From contig NZ_CACWVY010000042.1 of assembly GCF_902764455.1 (NCBI RefSeq), positions 1-40,716 of the forward strand: a stretch of 40,716 nucleotides of DNA. Reading direction: 5' to 3'. Positions 16,778 through 27,100 of this stretch are shown here, piece after piece. This stretch comes from an uncultured Methanobrevibacter sp. (lineage in GTDB: Archaea > Methanobacteriota > Methanobacteria > Methanobacteriales > Methanobacteriaceae). Made by a program: the position numbers and the translations under genes. Every line of letters starts with the position of its first letter. Positions within the stretch are counted from its first letter, which is position 1. The notes under the pieces were generated by a model. That model was not told the origin of the DNA. It ran no database searches and worked only from the letters and a program-made list of their open reading frames with translations.

Positions 16778-19700
16778 TTATTCAAAATAATCAAATTTAT
16801 TTAAATATTCAAATAATCGTTTAAGATACAATTTATCAGGTTTAGGCCAATCAAATCCTAATGATTGAAGAATATCAACAGTTTGTTCAATTTCTACATT
16901 TTCCTCGAAATCATCTTCTTCATCAAAGTCATCAATTGAAAAATCAGCAGTGATAATGCCTTGTATCTTCTCATTAATGTTATGTTTATAAATCTCTTTA
17001 AATATTTCGAAACCAACTTCAGAAATTCCATAACCGAATATATTTAATGCATCGATAATATCCCTATGGGAAATATAATGATTATTCATACAATGGAATA
17101 CTGTGGATTTCTCTGGAGTCTTAGACAATGCAAGTACTGCTTTTGCAACATAATCGATTTGACTCATGTCAACCTTTTCATTAGCCATTGTAGGATTCAT
17201 TGCCCCTAGTTTTTTAATGGTCTTTATGTTATTTAAAAATGCATTTGTATCATAGTTTTTCTGGAACATACCATCGGAGTAACGGCTCATCAAGTTTCCT
17301 ACCCTAATTATTTTTACTGGAAGTCCTTTAGTCGCCGCTTGTAAAACTGACCTTTCAGCTAAAAATTTACTGCATACATATTTATTTTCCAAATCCTGTC
17401 CGTAATATAATGTTCTTTCACAATATTCCTGATTTGGATATTCCTCTTCATTTAAAGAGTATGATGAAAGAACACTAATTGTGGATATTTGCACATATTT
17501 TATATTATTCCTTGTTTGAGCAAATTTAAGTCCATTGATTACACCATCGACATTTACCCTAAATATATAATCATCAGCAGTATAATGTTTTACAAGTGCC
17601 GCTGAATTTATTATTGTATCAATCGGTTCATTCTCAAGTTTTTTAAAGTCATCAATTTCAGTTATGTCCCCTTCGATTAAGATGATACGTGATCCGATTA
17701 AATCAGTGAAATCTTCATCAAAGTAATAATTCATCAAATCAATTAACCGGTCTTCACAGGAATCAAATTTGCCTTTCCTTAACATACAATAGATTTTTCC
17801 TTTCTCATTTTTGATGAATTCATATAGGATATGGATTCCTAAAAATCCTGTAGCCCCAGTCAATAGGACATTGCCCAATTCTAGGTTTTCACCATTAAAG
17901 AAGTTTTCTAAGGTATTTTCTTCGAGAAGTTTATTGATTTCATCATAATTGTAGTTTTTGATGATGTCCTCTTCTATATTCAACTCCTCTTCGGAATCAC
18001 TTTCTCCAGACAATAGTTTCGCTAGTGCTTTAGGAGTTTTCTTCTTGAAAATATCATCATATCTTACAGTATATCCTTGATTAAGCAGTTCAATGATTAA
18101 TTTTGATGCGATAAGTGAGGTTCCTCCAATTTCAAAGAAATTATCCTCTGCACCAACAGTTTCTATATTCAATATAGATGAAAATATTGCACAAATTTCC
18201 TGTTCAAGTTTTGTTTTTGGCGCCACATAATTCAAATCCAATTTTGGTTCAGGAAGTTTTTTAGTATCAGTTTTTCCATTTGGTGTTTGAGGCATTTCAT
18301 CAAGCTGCATGAACACAGTCGGAATCATATAATTAGTAAGACGGTCTTTTAAAAACTCTTTTAAATCATTACTATCAATTTCGCAATTAGCAGTGTAATA
18401 TGCACATAAATGATCAACATTGTTAATCTCTCTAATTACAACAACAGCCTGCCTTATATCTGGATATTGACCAATATTAGTTTCGATTTCACCAATTTCT
18501 ATTCTTAAACCTCTTAATTTTATCTGATTGTCTATTCTTCCTTTAATGTCGATTTCACCATTCGGAAGTTCAATAGCATAATCTCCACTCTTGTAATATG
18601 GAATGTCATTGATAGTTAAGAAGGATTCTTTGGTTTTTTCAGGCATGTTGTAATATCCTTTTCCAACACTCATACCGCCTATGTATAATTCACCCATTAC
18701 TCCATTAGGGACCAATTTTCCATCAATATCACGAACTTCAGTGACATAATTGGTTAAAGGAGGGCCTACAGTTAAATTGTTTACATCAGTGACCTCTTTG
18801 TTGTTTGAGGTAATTGTTGTTTCAGTTGGACCATAACTGTTATAGACAACTGCATCACTGTATTTTCTTAAATCTTCATAAACTTTAGCTGAAAATTGCT
18901 CACCACCAAGGAAAATACATTTTAAACAAGAAATTACATTACAGAATTCCTCTAATTCCAGATAAGATCCGATTCTTGAAGGAGTAATTTCTAAAACTTC
19001 AGGTTTATTTTCATCAATTAATTTAATAAGCTCAGGAACATTTCTGATTTGAACATCATCAGCCAATATCAATTTTAACCCATTTGAAAGAGAGGTCAAT
19101 ATGTCATCAACAGACACGTCAAAAGAGATAGTTGTAATACAAAGCAAACTATCATAAGTGGATTTAGGGTTTTGAGCCTGATTACAGATGTTTTTATGAC
19201 TAATCATCACACCTTTAGGATTACCAGTGGATCCTGAAGTATAAATCATATATGCCAAATCATCAGGACGAACATCAACATTCGGATTGACAGTATTTTC
19301 CTCTTCAAGAAGTTCATTGACATTTATGGAATTATCAGAAGTCTCATAGCTTATGATGTAATCCGCCTGACTGTTTTCATAAATGTAGTTGATTCTTTCC
19401 TGAGGATATTCCGGATCAATAGGAACATATGCAGGAACATATGCGCAGCCCGCTTTCAGGACACCTAAAATAGAGGTGATTAAATTACTGTCCCTTTTAA
19501 GCATTATAAGGACATTGCTTTTAGGTTTTACTCCACGCCTGATTAATGCATTTGCAATCCTATTACTTTTCTCATTCAGCTCAGCATAAGTTAAAGTAGC
19601 ATCACTTGCAACCAATGCCACATCTTTTGCTTTTTCAACAACCTGTTTCTCAAAGCGTTTATGTAAAATCGGAGTATCAATTTCTTCAAATTCTGGAATT

Positions 19701-22700
19701 TCCCCTTCAACCAATTCAATGTCATTTATTTTTAGCTTATCCATATCATTTACAAAGAATTGGAATAATATATATTTAATTGAACGCACGAACAGATTAA
19801 CATACTCTTCAGTATAGATTTGATCATTATATTCCAGATACAGGGTAATAAGTTCCCCATCATCATAAATATCCATGTTTATTTTATAATCAGTTGAAAC
19901 AGTACCATCAAGGTCAATTGCTTCATAAGACCTACCATTAAGTTCAATGTCATTCTTTAATGATTCATGGAATGCATAGAAGAATTCCGGTTTTAATTGA
20001 TACTCTTCTGAAAGTTTTGTGTATGGATAATCGCTATGAACTAATGCATCTTTCCATGCTTTATCAACAATTTTTATGTAATCTTCAACCATCATGTCAC
20101 GATTTTCACCGTTTACAATAACAGGCAATGTCTTAACCAGCATTCCCTGTGTATTGGAGTAATTGGAATTTGCCCTACCGTTGAATATTGTTGTAATTAA
20201 TGACTTACCACTAAATGTAAACTTATTAAGACTTAGAAGTGTAGCCGCCATAAATAAAACGTTTGAACTTATTGAATGATCTTTACAGAAGTGCCTGACA
20301 AAAGTAGAGCCCATTTGATCTGAAACAAGTTTAATATTTCCAATATCAGGATTACCATTAATATTTGGAGTTAAAACTGTTGATTCAATGTCTTGGCTAA
20401 ATTGTTTTTTGAAGAATTTCTCAGAAATCTCACTAACAGAGGTTTTCTCTTCAATCAGGCTGTATTCAAATCCGTTAATCTTTTCAGATTCTATTTCTTC
20501 ACCTTTATATGCTTTGGCCAAATCATTGAAGAAAATACCTTGAGATACCCCATCAGTAATGATATGATGGAAATCAACGAATAATATAGTTTCTGCTGGT
20601 GTTTTATAGATTTTAAATCTAAATAATTGATTATTGTCTAATGGAATTGGTTTTATGTCTCTCTCCATTATTTCTTCATTGCTAATGGAATCTATTTCAA
20701 CAATTTCTATTTCTTCAATTTCAGCATCATCGCATCTTTTTTGGAATATTTTTCCATCATCTGTATTAATAATTCTTGTTTTAAGATATGGATGCGCATC
20801 AACAGTTTTAATAACCGCATCTTTAAGTTTATTAGGATCAATGCTACTTTCAAACCTTAATGCAAAAGGCATAGTGTATTTGATTTTTTCAGTTTGCATA
20901 CACTCATAGTAAATCCCCATTTGGTTTGAAGTCAATGGGAAATATTCCATATCTTTTGCAGTCTCAATAATTTCATCCACATCTATTTCAGATTCTATAT
21001 TATTGTCAATTTTATCTGCAAGAGATTTGATTGTTGGATTTGTGAACAATGATGTTACATCAATATTAACATTCATTTCATTGAAAATCAATGAGTTTAA
21101 TTTCATTAATGTTAAAGAAGAGAAACCTAATTCATATAAATCATCTGTTGTACCGAATTTATTTGTATTGGCAATAGATGCAACAAGTTCAACTAATTTT
21201 TCTTCAGTTTCACCTTCAGCTTCAACATAATCCAGATTTAATTTTGGTTTTGGAAGTCTTTTAATATCTGTTTTACCATTTGGAGATATTGGCATCTCAT
21301 CAAGCTGCATAAATACAGTTGGAACCATATATTCAGTTAATTTATTTCCCAAATACCTTTTCAAGAGATTTATATCTATTTCTTCATCGGCTGTGAAATA
21401 AGCACATAAATGTTCAACATTATTGATTTTCTCAATTATAACAACAATCTGCCTAATACCTGGGAATCTGGCAATATTGGATTCAATTTCACCAAGTTCA
21501 ATTCTCAATCCCCTTAATTTAATTTGGTTGTCAATTCTTCCTTTTATTACCAATTCGCCATTTGGAAGTTCAATTGCATAGTCTCCACTTCTATAATATG
21601 GAATATCATTAATAGACAAGAATACCTCTTTGGTTTTTTCTTCCATATTATAATATCCTCTGGATACGCCTTTACCTCCAATGTATAATTCACCCATTAC
21701 ACAACAAGGCACCAATTTACCGTCAATATCCCTAACTTCAGTTATACAATTGTGCAGAGCTTTTCCAACAGTTATATTTTCAGCATCAGTAAGTTTTTTA
21801 GCATTACATGTTACTGTTGTTTCAGTTGGACCGTAAATATTATACACTTCTAAATCAGGATACTCTAAAAGTAGAGAAATTAAGTCTTGAGGCACCATTT
21901 CTCCACCAACAGCAATATACTTGAAGTTAGGTACTTGTTTGGAGAATTCCTCATATTCCAAATATTGTTTGAATCTTGATGGTGCGGAAAATGTAAGTGA
22001 ATCAGGTTTTTCTCTTTCAACTAACTCCGCCAATTCCTTAATATTTTTAATTTCACTATCGTTAGCCAGCACCATTTCCAAACCAAAGGTTAATGGCATG
22101 AAATCAAGTAAAAATGCATCAAAAGATACTGTTGAAAGAGCAAGTGTCTTTTTCATTTTTGAATATGCATTATAAATTACACTATCCTCACTTTTTGAGA
22201 ACAGATTTGTAATATTCATATGACTGGTCATTACTCCTTTAGGATTGCCTGTAGAACCTGAAGTGTAAATCATATAAGCCAAATCATTCGGATTAATTTC
22301 CACTTGAGGATTTGAAGTATTCTCCTCTTCAAGCAATTCATTAACATCGATTGAATTTTCAATCCTTCCATCAGATATTAAATAATCTGCCTGACTGTTT
22401 TCAAAAATATAATCAATCCTGCCTTTAGGGTAGTTAATATCAATAGGTATAAATGCACATCCTGCTTTTAAAACACCTAAAATAGCTGAAATAAGCTTGC
22501 TGTCCCTAGGAAGCATTACTAACACATTACTGTTAGCTTTGATTCCTCTGTTTATAAGGGCATTAGCAACACGATTTGCCTTTTGGTTAAGTTCACCATA
22601 TGTCAATGAAGCATCACATGCAACCAATGCAATGTTTTCCGGAGATTCATCGACTTGTTTTTCAAAGCGTTTATGGATAAATGGAATTTCCACATCAACA

Positions 22701-24109
22701 AATTCATGTGATTCAACATCATCTTTTAATTTAACATCACATATTCTGCAACTGTCAATATCATTTTCAAGGAATTGGGCTAAAATGTTCATCATGGATT
22801 GTATGAATGTCCTAACATAATTTTCACTGTATAACTGGTCATTATATTCCATGATAACATTAAACTCATCACCATTATCATAAATAGCCAAATTAATTTT
22901 AGATTCAACTGTAACCATATCAAACCCTGCTAATTCCTGTGGAATGTACTCTTTATTGTTTATTATAATTTCATCTGATTCCAGGAATTCATGATAATTG
23001 TAGAAGAATTCAGGTTTTAACTGATATTTCTCAGCAATTTTAATATATGGATATGCAGTATTTCTTAAGGTTTCTTTCCAAGTTTGGTCAATAGATTTAA
23101 TGAAATCTCTGACTGACACCTGCCTGTTTTCATTATTGATTATAAACGGAACAGTTTTTACCAAAAATCCTTGAGTATTGAAATAACTTGGACTTGACCT
23201 TCCGTTGAATATTGTTGTTATTAATGTTTTGTCACTAAATGTGAATTTGTTTAGATTTAAAATTGTGGTTGCGATAAACAAAGCATTTTTACTTATGAAA
23301 TTATCATTACAAAACTCATCAATTAATTCTGAATCAAAAGTATATGAAACATTTTTTGTTTTACCTTCATCAGGATTTCCATTAAGATCTGGAGTTAAAA
23401 CAGTGGATTCTATTCCCTGAGTTAATTTATCATCGAAAAATGCCTCTGCTGATTGATATATTTCACTATTTTCAGCATCTTTTTCCAGAATACTGTAAAC
23501 ATAACCATCGATTATTTCTTCAGACAAATCCCTATTTTCATAGATATCTGCTATATCTCTAAATAAATTGTTTTGCGATACCCCATCAGTAATTATATGG
23601 TGGAAATCTGAGAATAATACAACTTCATCAGGGGTTTCATATATTTTGAATTTGAACAATTGATTATCCTCTATAGAGATTGGACCAACGTCATTTCTAA
23701 CAATGTCTTCATCGCTAATGCTATCGACTTTAACAATTTCAATATCATCGATTGCCGCATCATCGCATCTTTTCTGTTTTAATTCACCATCATGATTTAC
23801 AAATCTTGTTTTAAGATATGGATGTGCTTCAATAGTATCAAGAATTGCTTGTTTAAGTTTATTTGCATCAACATCATTGCCAAATTTTACTGTTGTAGGC
23901 ATGGTATACTTAATCACATCCGGATTTTGCTTACATTCATAGTAAATACCCAATTGATTTTCAGTCAACGGATAATACTCCATGCCTTTAGCTGATTCAA
24001 TAAGCTCTTGAAGACCAGCCTCTTTTTCAGATGAATTGTCAATTTCTATTGCAAAGTTTTTAACTGTTGGCTCATTGAACAATATGGAAACGTCTAAATT
24101 CGCACCCAT
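16778..24109 (-). CDS. NRPS, downstream part: modules 3-4 with terminal thioester reductase
   Basis: 2443 aa. Residues 1-30 are the C-terminal half of the carrier domain cut off from the upstream reading frame. Then follow C3 (about 40-455, HHIITDG near 170), A3 (about 470-950, TSGSTG near 614), T3 (DDLYELGFSSL near 993), C4 (about 1020-1450, HHIITDG near 1180), A4 (about 1470-1950, TSGSTG near 1622), and T4 (FFEIGGTSL near 1994). The reductase R runs from about 2060 to the end, with Rossmann TGATGFLG near 2083 and YVCSK as the catalytic Tyr-Lys. The R domain would release the peptide as an aldehyde or alcohol using NAD(P)H. A4 has a 4-residue insertion (AYVP twice) in core motif A2. The ATG at 24109 has only a weak GAGAAA before it, and this gene is almost certainly the second half of a split gene. 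Confidence 0.93.
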   Translation of the reverse strand: MGANLDVSILFNEPTVKNFAIEIDNSSEKEAGLQELIESAKGMEYYPLTENQLGIYYECKQNPDVIKYTMPTTVKFGNDVDANKLKQAILDTIEAHPYLKTRFVNHDGELKQKRCDDAAIDDIEIVKVDSISDEDIVRNDVGPISIEDNQLFKFKIYETPDEVVLFSDFHHIITDGVSQNNLFRDIADIYENRDLSEEIIDGYVYSILEKDAENSEIYQSAEAFFDDKLTQGIESTVLTPDLNGNPDEGKTKNVSYTFDSELIDEFCNDNFISKNALFIATTILNLNKFTFSDKTLITTIFNGRSSPSYFNTQGFLVKTVPFIINNENRQVSVRDFIKSIDQTWKETLRNTAYPYIKIAEKYQLKPEFFYNYHEFLESDEIIINNKEYIPQELAGFDMVTVESKINLAIYDNGDEFNVIMEYNDQLYSENYVRTFIQSMMNILAQFLENDIDSCRICDVKLKDDVESHEFVDVEIPFIHKRFEKQVDESPENIALVACDASLTYGELNQKANRVANALINRGIKANSNVLVMLPRDSKLISAILGVLKAGCAFIPIDINYPKGRIDYIFENSQADYLISDGRIENSIDVNELLEEENTSNPQVEINPNDLAYMIYTSGSTGNPKGVMTSHMNITNLFSKSEDSVIYNAYSKMKKTLALSTVSFDAFLLDFMPLTFGLEMVLANDSEIKNIKELAELVEREKPDSLTFSAPSRFKQYLEYEEFSKQVPNFKYIAVGGEMVPQDLISLLLEYPDLEVYNIYGPTETTVTCNAKKLTDAENITVGKALHNCITEVRDIDGKLVPCCVMGELYIGGKGVSRGYYNMEEKTKEVFLSINDIPYYRSGDYAIELPNGELVIKGRIDNQIKLRGLRIELGEIESNIARFPGIRQIVVIIEKINNVEHLCAYFTADEEIDINLLKRYLGNKLTEYMVPTVFMQLDEMPISPNGKTDIKRLPKPKLNLDYVEAEGETEEKLVELVASIANTNKFGTTDDLYELGFSSLTLMKLNSLIFNEMNVNIDVTSLFTNPTIKSLADKIDNNIESEIDVDEIIETAKDMEYFPLTSNQMGIYYECMQTEKIKYTMPFALRFESSIDPNKLKDAVIKTVDAHPYLKTRIINTDDGKIFQKRCDDAEIEEIEIVEIDSISNEEIMERDIKPIPLDNNQLFRFKIYKTPAETILFVDFHHIITDGVSQGIFFNDLAKAYKGEEIESEKINGFEYSLIEEKTSVSEISEKFFKKQFSQDIESTVLTPNINGNPDIGNIKLVSDQMGSTFVRHFCKDHSISSNVLFMAATLLSLNKFTFSGKSLITTIFNGRANSNYSNTQGMLVKTLPVIVNGENRDMMVEDYIKIVDKAWKDALVHSDYPYTKLSEEYQLKPEFFYAFHESLKNDIELNGRSYEAIDLDGTVSTDYKINMDIYDDGELITLYLEYNDQIYTEEYVNLFVRSIKYILFQFFVNDMDKLKINDIELVEGEIPEFEEIDTPILHKRFEKQVVEKAKDVALVASDATLTYAELNEKSNRIANALIRRGVKPKSNVLIMLKRDSNLITSILGVLKAGCAYVPAYVPIDPEYPQERINYIYENSQADYIISYETSDNSINVNELLEEENTVNPNVDVRPDDLAYMIYTSGSTGNPKGVMISHKNICNQAQNPKSTYDSLLCITTISFDVSVDDILTSLSNGLKLILADDVQIRNVPELIKLIDENKPEVLEITPSRIGSYLELEEFCNVISCLKCIFLGGEQFSAKVYEDLRKYSDAVVYNSYGPTETTITSNNKEVTDVNNLTVGPPLTNYVTEVRDIDGKLVPNGVMGELYIGGMSVGKGYYNMPEKTKESFLTINDIPYYKSGDYAIELPNGEIDIKGRIDNQIKLRGLRIEIGEIETNIGQYPDIRQAVVVIREINNVDHLCAYYTANCEIDSNDLKEFLKDRLTNYMIPTVFMQLDEMPQTPNGKTDTKKLPEPKLDLNYVAPKTKLEQEICAIFSSILNIETVGAEDNFFEIGGTSLIASKLIIELLNQGYTVRYDDIFKKKTPKALAKLLSGESDSEEELNIEEDIIKNYNYDEINKLLEENTLENFFNGENLELGNVLLTGATGFLGIHILYEFIKNEKGKIYCMLRKGKFDSCEDRLIDLMNYYFDEDFTDLIGSRIILIEGDITEIDDFKKLENEPIDTIINSAALVKHYTADDYIFRVNVDGVINGLKFAQTRNNIKYVQISTISVLSSYSLNEEEYPNQEYCERTLYYGQDLENKYVCSKFLAERSVLQAATKGLPVKIIRVGNLMSRYSDGMFQKNYDTNAFLNNIKTIKKLGAMNPTMANEKVDMSQIDYVAKAVLALSKTPEKSTVFHCMNNHYISHRDIIDALNIFGYGISEVGFEIFKEIYKHNINEKIQGIITADFSIDDFDEEDDFEENVEIEQTVDILQSLGFDWPKPDKLYLKRLFEYLNKFDYFE
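19421..19444 (-). repeat. 12-bp perfect tandem duplication in adenylation domain 4
   Basis: AGGAACATATGC occurs twice in a row on the plus strand. The protein reads YVPAYVPID where the other adenylation domains read FIPID at the same place. Four residues are added in frame within core motif A2. Confidence 0.9.
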
Positions 24110-24123
24110 TTTCTCATAGATTA

Positions 24124-24151
24124 TGGAATTTAATTTCTGGAATTTAATTTC
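24124..24151 (-). repeat. 14-bp perfect tandem duplication that splits the NRPS gene
   Basis: TGGAATTTAATTTC is repeated exactly at 24124-24137 and 24138-24151. Fourteen bases shift the frame by two and bring the TAA at 24130-24132 into phase. Without one copy the frame reads MKLNSIIYEKMGANLD, matching the other carrier domains (for example MKLNARIYEEMGVNLD). The span 16778-29364 minus 14 is 12573 nt, exactly 4191 codons. Confidence 0.95.
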
Positions 24152-27100
24152 ATTAAGGACAATGAAGTAAAACCAATAGCGTATAAGTCATCTGTAACAC
24201 CAAATTCATCAACATCTGCAATGGATGAAACAATATCATATAATTTTTCTTCTGTTTCAGTTTCAGGCATCACCAAAGCCAATTTAAGTTGAGGTTCAGG
24301 CAGTTGTTTCAAGTCTGTCTTGCCGTTTGGTGTTTGAGGCATTTCATCAAGCTGCATGAATACTGTCGGAACCATATAATTAGTAAGTCTGTCTTTTAAA
24401 AACTCTTTTAAGTCATCAGTGTCAATTTCACCATTAGCTGTGTAATATGCACATAAATGATCCGCATTGTTAATTTCTTTAATTACAACAACAGCCTGCA
24501 TTATATCTGGATATTGGCCAATATTGGTTTCAATTTCACCTATTTCAATCCTTAATCCTCTGAGTTTAATCTGATTGTCTATTCTTCCTTTAATATCTAT
24601 TTCACCATTCGGAAGTTCAATAGCATAGTCCCCACTTCTGTAATATGGAATGTCATTGATAGTCAGGAAAACCTCTGCAGTTTTTTCCGGCATGTTATAG
24701 TATCCTTTACCTACACCAGTACCACCAATATATAATTCGCCCATTACACCATTAGGAAGCAATTTGCCATCAATGTCACGAACATCAGTAACATAATTGG
24801 TTAAAGGAGGACCAACAGTCAAATCATGCATATCAGTGACTTCTTTGTTGTTTGAGGTGATTGTTGTTTCAGTTGGACCATAACTGTTATAAATAACTGC
24901 ATCACAGTATTTTCTTAAATCTTCATAAACTTTAGCTGAAAACTGCTCTCCACCAAGGAAAATACTCTTTAAGCATGATATAACATTACAGAAGTCTTTT
25001 ACCTCAAGATAAGAAGCAAGTCTTGAAGGAGTAATTTCTAAAACTTCAGGTTTATTCTTATCAATCAATTTGATAAGCTCAGGAACATTTTTGATTTGAA
25101 CGTCATCAGCCAATATCAATTTCAACCCATTTGAAAGAGAGGTCAATATGTCATCAACAGACACGTCAAAAGAGATAGTTGTAATACAAAGCAAACTGTC
25201 ATAAGTGGATTTAGGATTTTGAGCCTGATTACAGATGTTTTTATGACAAATCATTACACCTTTAGGGTTACCTGTGGATCCTGAAGTATAAATCATATAT
25301 GCCAAATCATCAGAATCAACATTAACATCAGGACTTTCTGAATTGCCTTCTTTAAGGAGTTCTTCAATGTCTAAAGAATTTTCTCCAGATTCATTGGCAA
25401 TAATATAATCTGCATTACTGTTTTCATAAATATAATTTATTCTCTCCTGAGGATATTCTGGATCAATCGGAATGAATGCGCAACCCGCTTTAAGGATACC
25501 TAAAATGGAAGCAATCAAATTACTGTCCCTTGAAAGCATTACCAAAACATTGCTTTTCGGTTTGACTCCTTTATCTATTAAAGCATTTGCAATAACATTT
25601 GCTTTTTCATCCAATTGCTTGTAAGTCAATGTGGCATCAGTTGCAACAAGAGCAGTTTCATCACCTTTGCTGGCAACTTGTTTTTCAAAGCGTTTATGTA
25701 AAATCGGCATATCGACAGGTGTGAATATAGGTGTCTCTTTACTTTCACCCAATTCTATTTCACCAATGCTTAATTTTTCAATATCCTCCTCAGTTAATTG
25801 ATTTATTACATCAATTATGCAATTTAAGAAGGTGTCAATGTAATCATCACTGTACAACTGGTCATTATACTGGATAAACAATTCAATATTATCTTTGGTT
25901 TCATTAACATCAAAAGATATTTTATAGTTAACTTCAAGTGAATTCAAATATTTGACTTTATAAGTTTTACCATTAATCTCAATTTCTTCAGCGTCAAGAT
26001 TATTGTATGCATAGAAAAACTCTGGTTTCAATCCAAACTCTTCAGAAATCTTAGTATAAGAATAATCTGAATGATTAATGGTTTCCATCCAGATATCATT
26101 GACTGAATTTAAATATTCTTTAAATGATAATGTCCTATCATCATTGATTGAGACAATTGGGAGTGTTTTTACTAGCAATGCCTGTGTGTTGAGGTAGGAT
26201 GAGTTTGATCTTCCATTGAAAATAGTTGTAATCAATGTTTTGTCATTGAATGTATACTTATTCAAGTTCAGCATGGTTACTGCCATGAATAAGACATTAG
26301 GAGTTATCCTGTTTTCACTGCAAAACTTATTAACCAATTCAGGGTCGATATTTTTGGAAATTGATTTTAAAATTCCTTCTTCAACATTACCATTCAAATT
26401 AGGAGTCAGTACAGTCGAATCAACTTCTTGAGTTAATTTATCATGGAAGAATTCTCTGGATAATTTATATTTTTCACTGTTTTCATTCTCACTTTCAATT
26501 ATACTGTTAATGTAACCGTTGATTGTTTCTTTTTCAATTTCAATTCCCTGATATGCATTGGAAATATTTGTAAACAATTTATCCAATGATTCCCCATCAG
26601 AAATTATATGGTGGATATCTGAGAATAAAATTGTTTCACTAGGAGTTTTATAGATTTTAAATCTGAATAACTGGTCATTATGCAAATCAAACAGTTTAAG
26701 ATTTTCTTTTTCAATTTCACTATCTGAAATATTTTCAACATCAACAATTGGAATGTCATCAATATCTATTGAATCATCACGTTTCAGCATCACTTTACCT
26801 TTTTGTGCAACAATTCTGGTTTTAAGATAAGGATATGCTTCAATTGTCTTAATGATAGCATCATGTAATCTATCCGCATCAATTTCACTGCCAAATCTTA
26901 TGATAGACGGGAGATTATATTGTGCAACATTTCCACTTTGAATGCACTCATAATAGATTCCCATTTGATTTTCTGTCAATGGATAATAAACCATATCCTT
27001 AGCTGATTCCATTACACTATTCAAATCTAGAATATCATTGTTTTCTATTTCATTTGCAATATTTTTAATTGTAGGATCATTCAATAATGAAATAATATCT

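Noticed and set aside
20634-23420. Several 70-107 codon plus-strand frames
   Set aside because: All are antisense shadows of conserved NRPS domains.
24109-24132. Two independent NRPS subunits joined by docking domains
   Set aside because: The second frame starts in the middle of a carrier domain, has only a weak binding site, and a 14-bp deletion restores one perfect frame.
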